Source: Oegoconia quadripuncta (taxonomy: Eukaryota; Arthropoda; Insecta; Lepidoptera; Autostichidae). Taken from it: DNA of 64,000 bases. Positions 63,712 to 64,000 of this stretch are shown here, in pieces. The notes beneath the pieces are model-generated. The model saw only the letters and a program-made list of their open reading frames with translations. It did no database searches and was not told the DNA's origin. Position 1 is the stretch's first letter. The number at the start of each line of letters is the position of its first letter. The stretch lies in NCBI GenBank assembly GCA_949316235.1, contig OX438744.1:28034278-28098277 (forward strand), given 5' to 3'. The translations under genes were made by a program, and so were the position numbers.

Positions 63712-64000
63712 CGGTGATTTGGACTTCGATTATGTGACAAGTGACAGTAGTGACTGTGATGGTCAATGGTGACCTTATTATGGTCAATGGAGGTAAACGA
63801 TGAATCCAATGATGTCGTAAAGTATAGATATGTTACGTTCCTAGTAATGGTTTTTGTGATGCGTGCGGCGCTGCCTATGGCTGCTGTAAATTTTGTTCAC
63901 AAGATACTTATGAGTGAGGTAATCCGAGTACAAAAGAATTGCGCTTCGAGTGTATTGTATGTAGATCATGATAAAAGTGGTCGAGCGTCGAGATACTACA
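63712..64000 (+). other. ClC-2 3' UTR, runs off the window
   Basis: Sequence after the stop codon. I see no AATAAA in it, so the poly(A) site is probably beyond 64000. No other gene is visible. Confidence 0.6.

Overview
The window is nuclear DNA of an insect, almost certainly a moth or butterfly (Lepidoptera). This is inferred from an insect-type ClC-2 chloride channel gene, compact G+C-rich exons in A+T-rich introns, and dense repeats of tRNA-derived SINEs, CR1-, jockey- and RTE-type LINE remnants, MITE-like inverted-repeat elements and TTTAT/AATAAA-rich tails. Nothing bacterial or viral was seen.

The one host protein gene is a ClC-2-type chloride channel (orthologue of Drosophila ClC-a) on the + strand. 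I rebuilt 22 exons from 19421 to 63711. All introns are GT-AG, all phases match, and they join into one open frame of 930 codons plus stop. It covers the cytosolic basic N-terminal region, the whole ClC membrane core (GSGIPE, GKEGP, GIFVP, N-glycosylation sequon), and a long C-terminal tail with two CBS domains. At least one upstream exon is missing: exon 1 as seen starts right after a splice acceptor. The gene's 3' UTR runs off the right end. Two identical tRNA-Ser(GCU) genes sit in introns 10 and 13 on opposite strands.

Layout: 1-19420 is repeat-filled sequence upstream of, or in the first intron of, the channel gene. It holds a 2.4 kb jockey-type element with ORF1 but no ORF2, flanked by a 10-bp target-site duplication (5507-7933). 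19421-31995 holds exons 1-9, including a 134-bp tandem amplification of part of exon 3. 32281-36990 is a nearly full-length CR1-type LINE on the minus strand in intron 9. 37380-44312 holds exons 10-12, a tRNA, a two-level minisatellite and a (GT)n tract. 46548-63711 holds exons 13-22 with repeats in almost every intron. 63712-64000 is 3' UTR.

No new multi-gene system is present. The best leads are the ORF1-only retrotransposon, the exon 3 tandem copies, two substitutions at otherwise conserved chloride-pathway positions (Phe528 for Tyr, Ser186 for Phe), the higher-order minisatellite, and the way repeats abut splice sites. Residue numbers count from the Met that begins exon 1 here.
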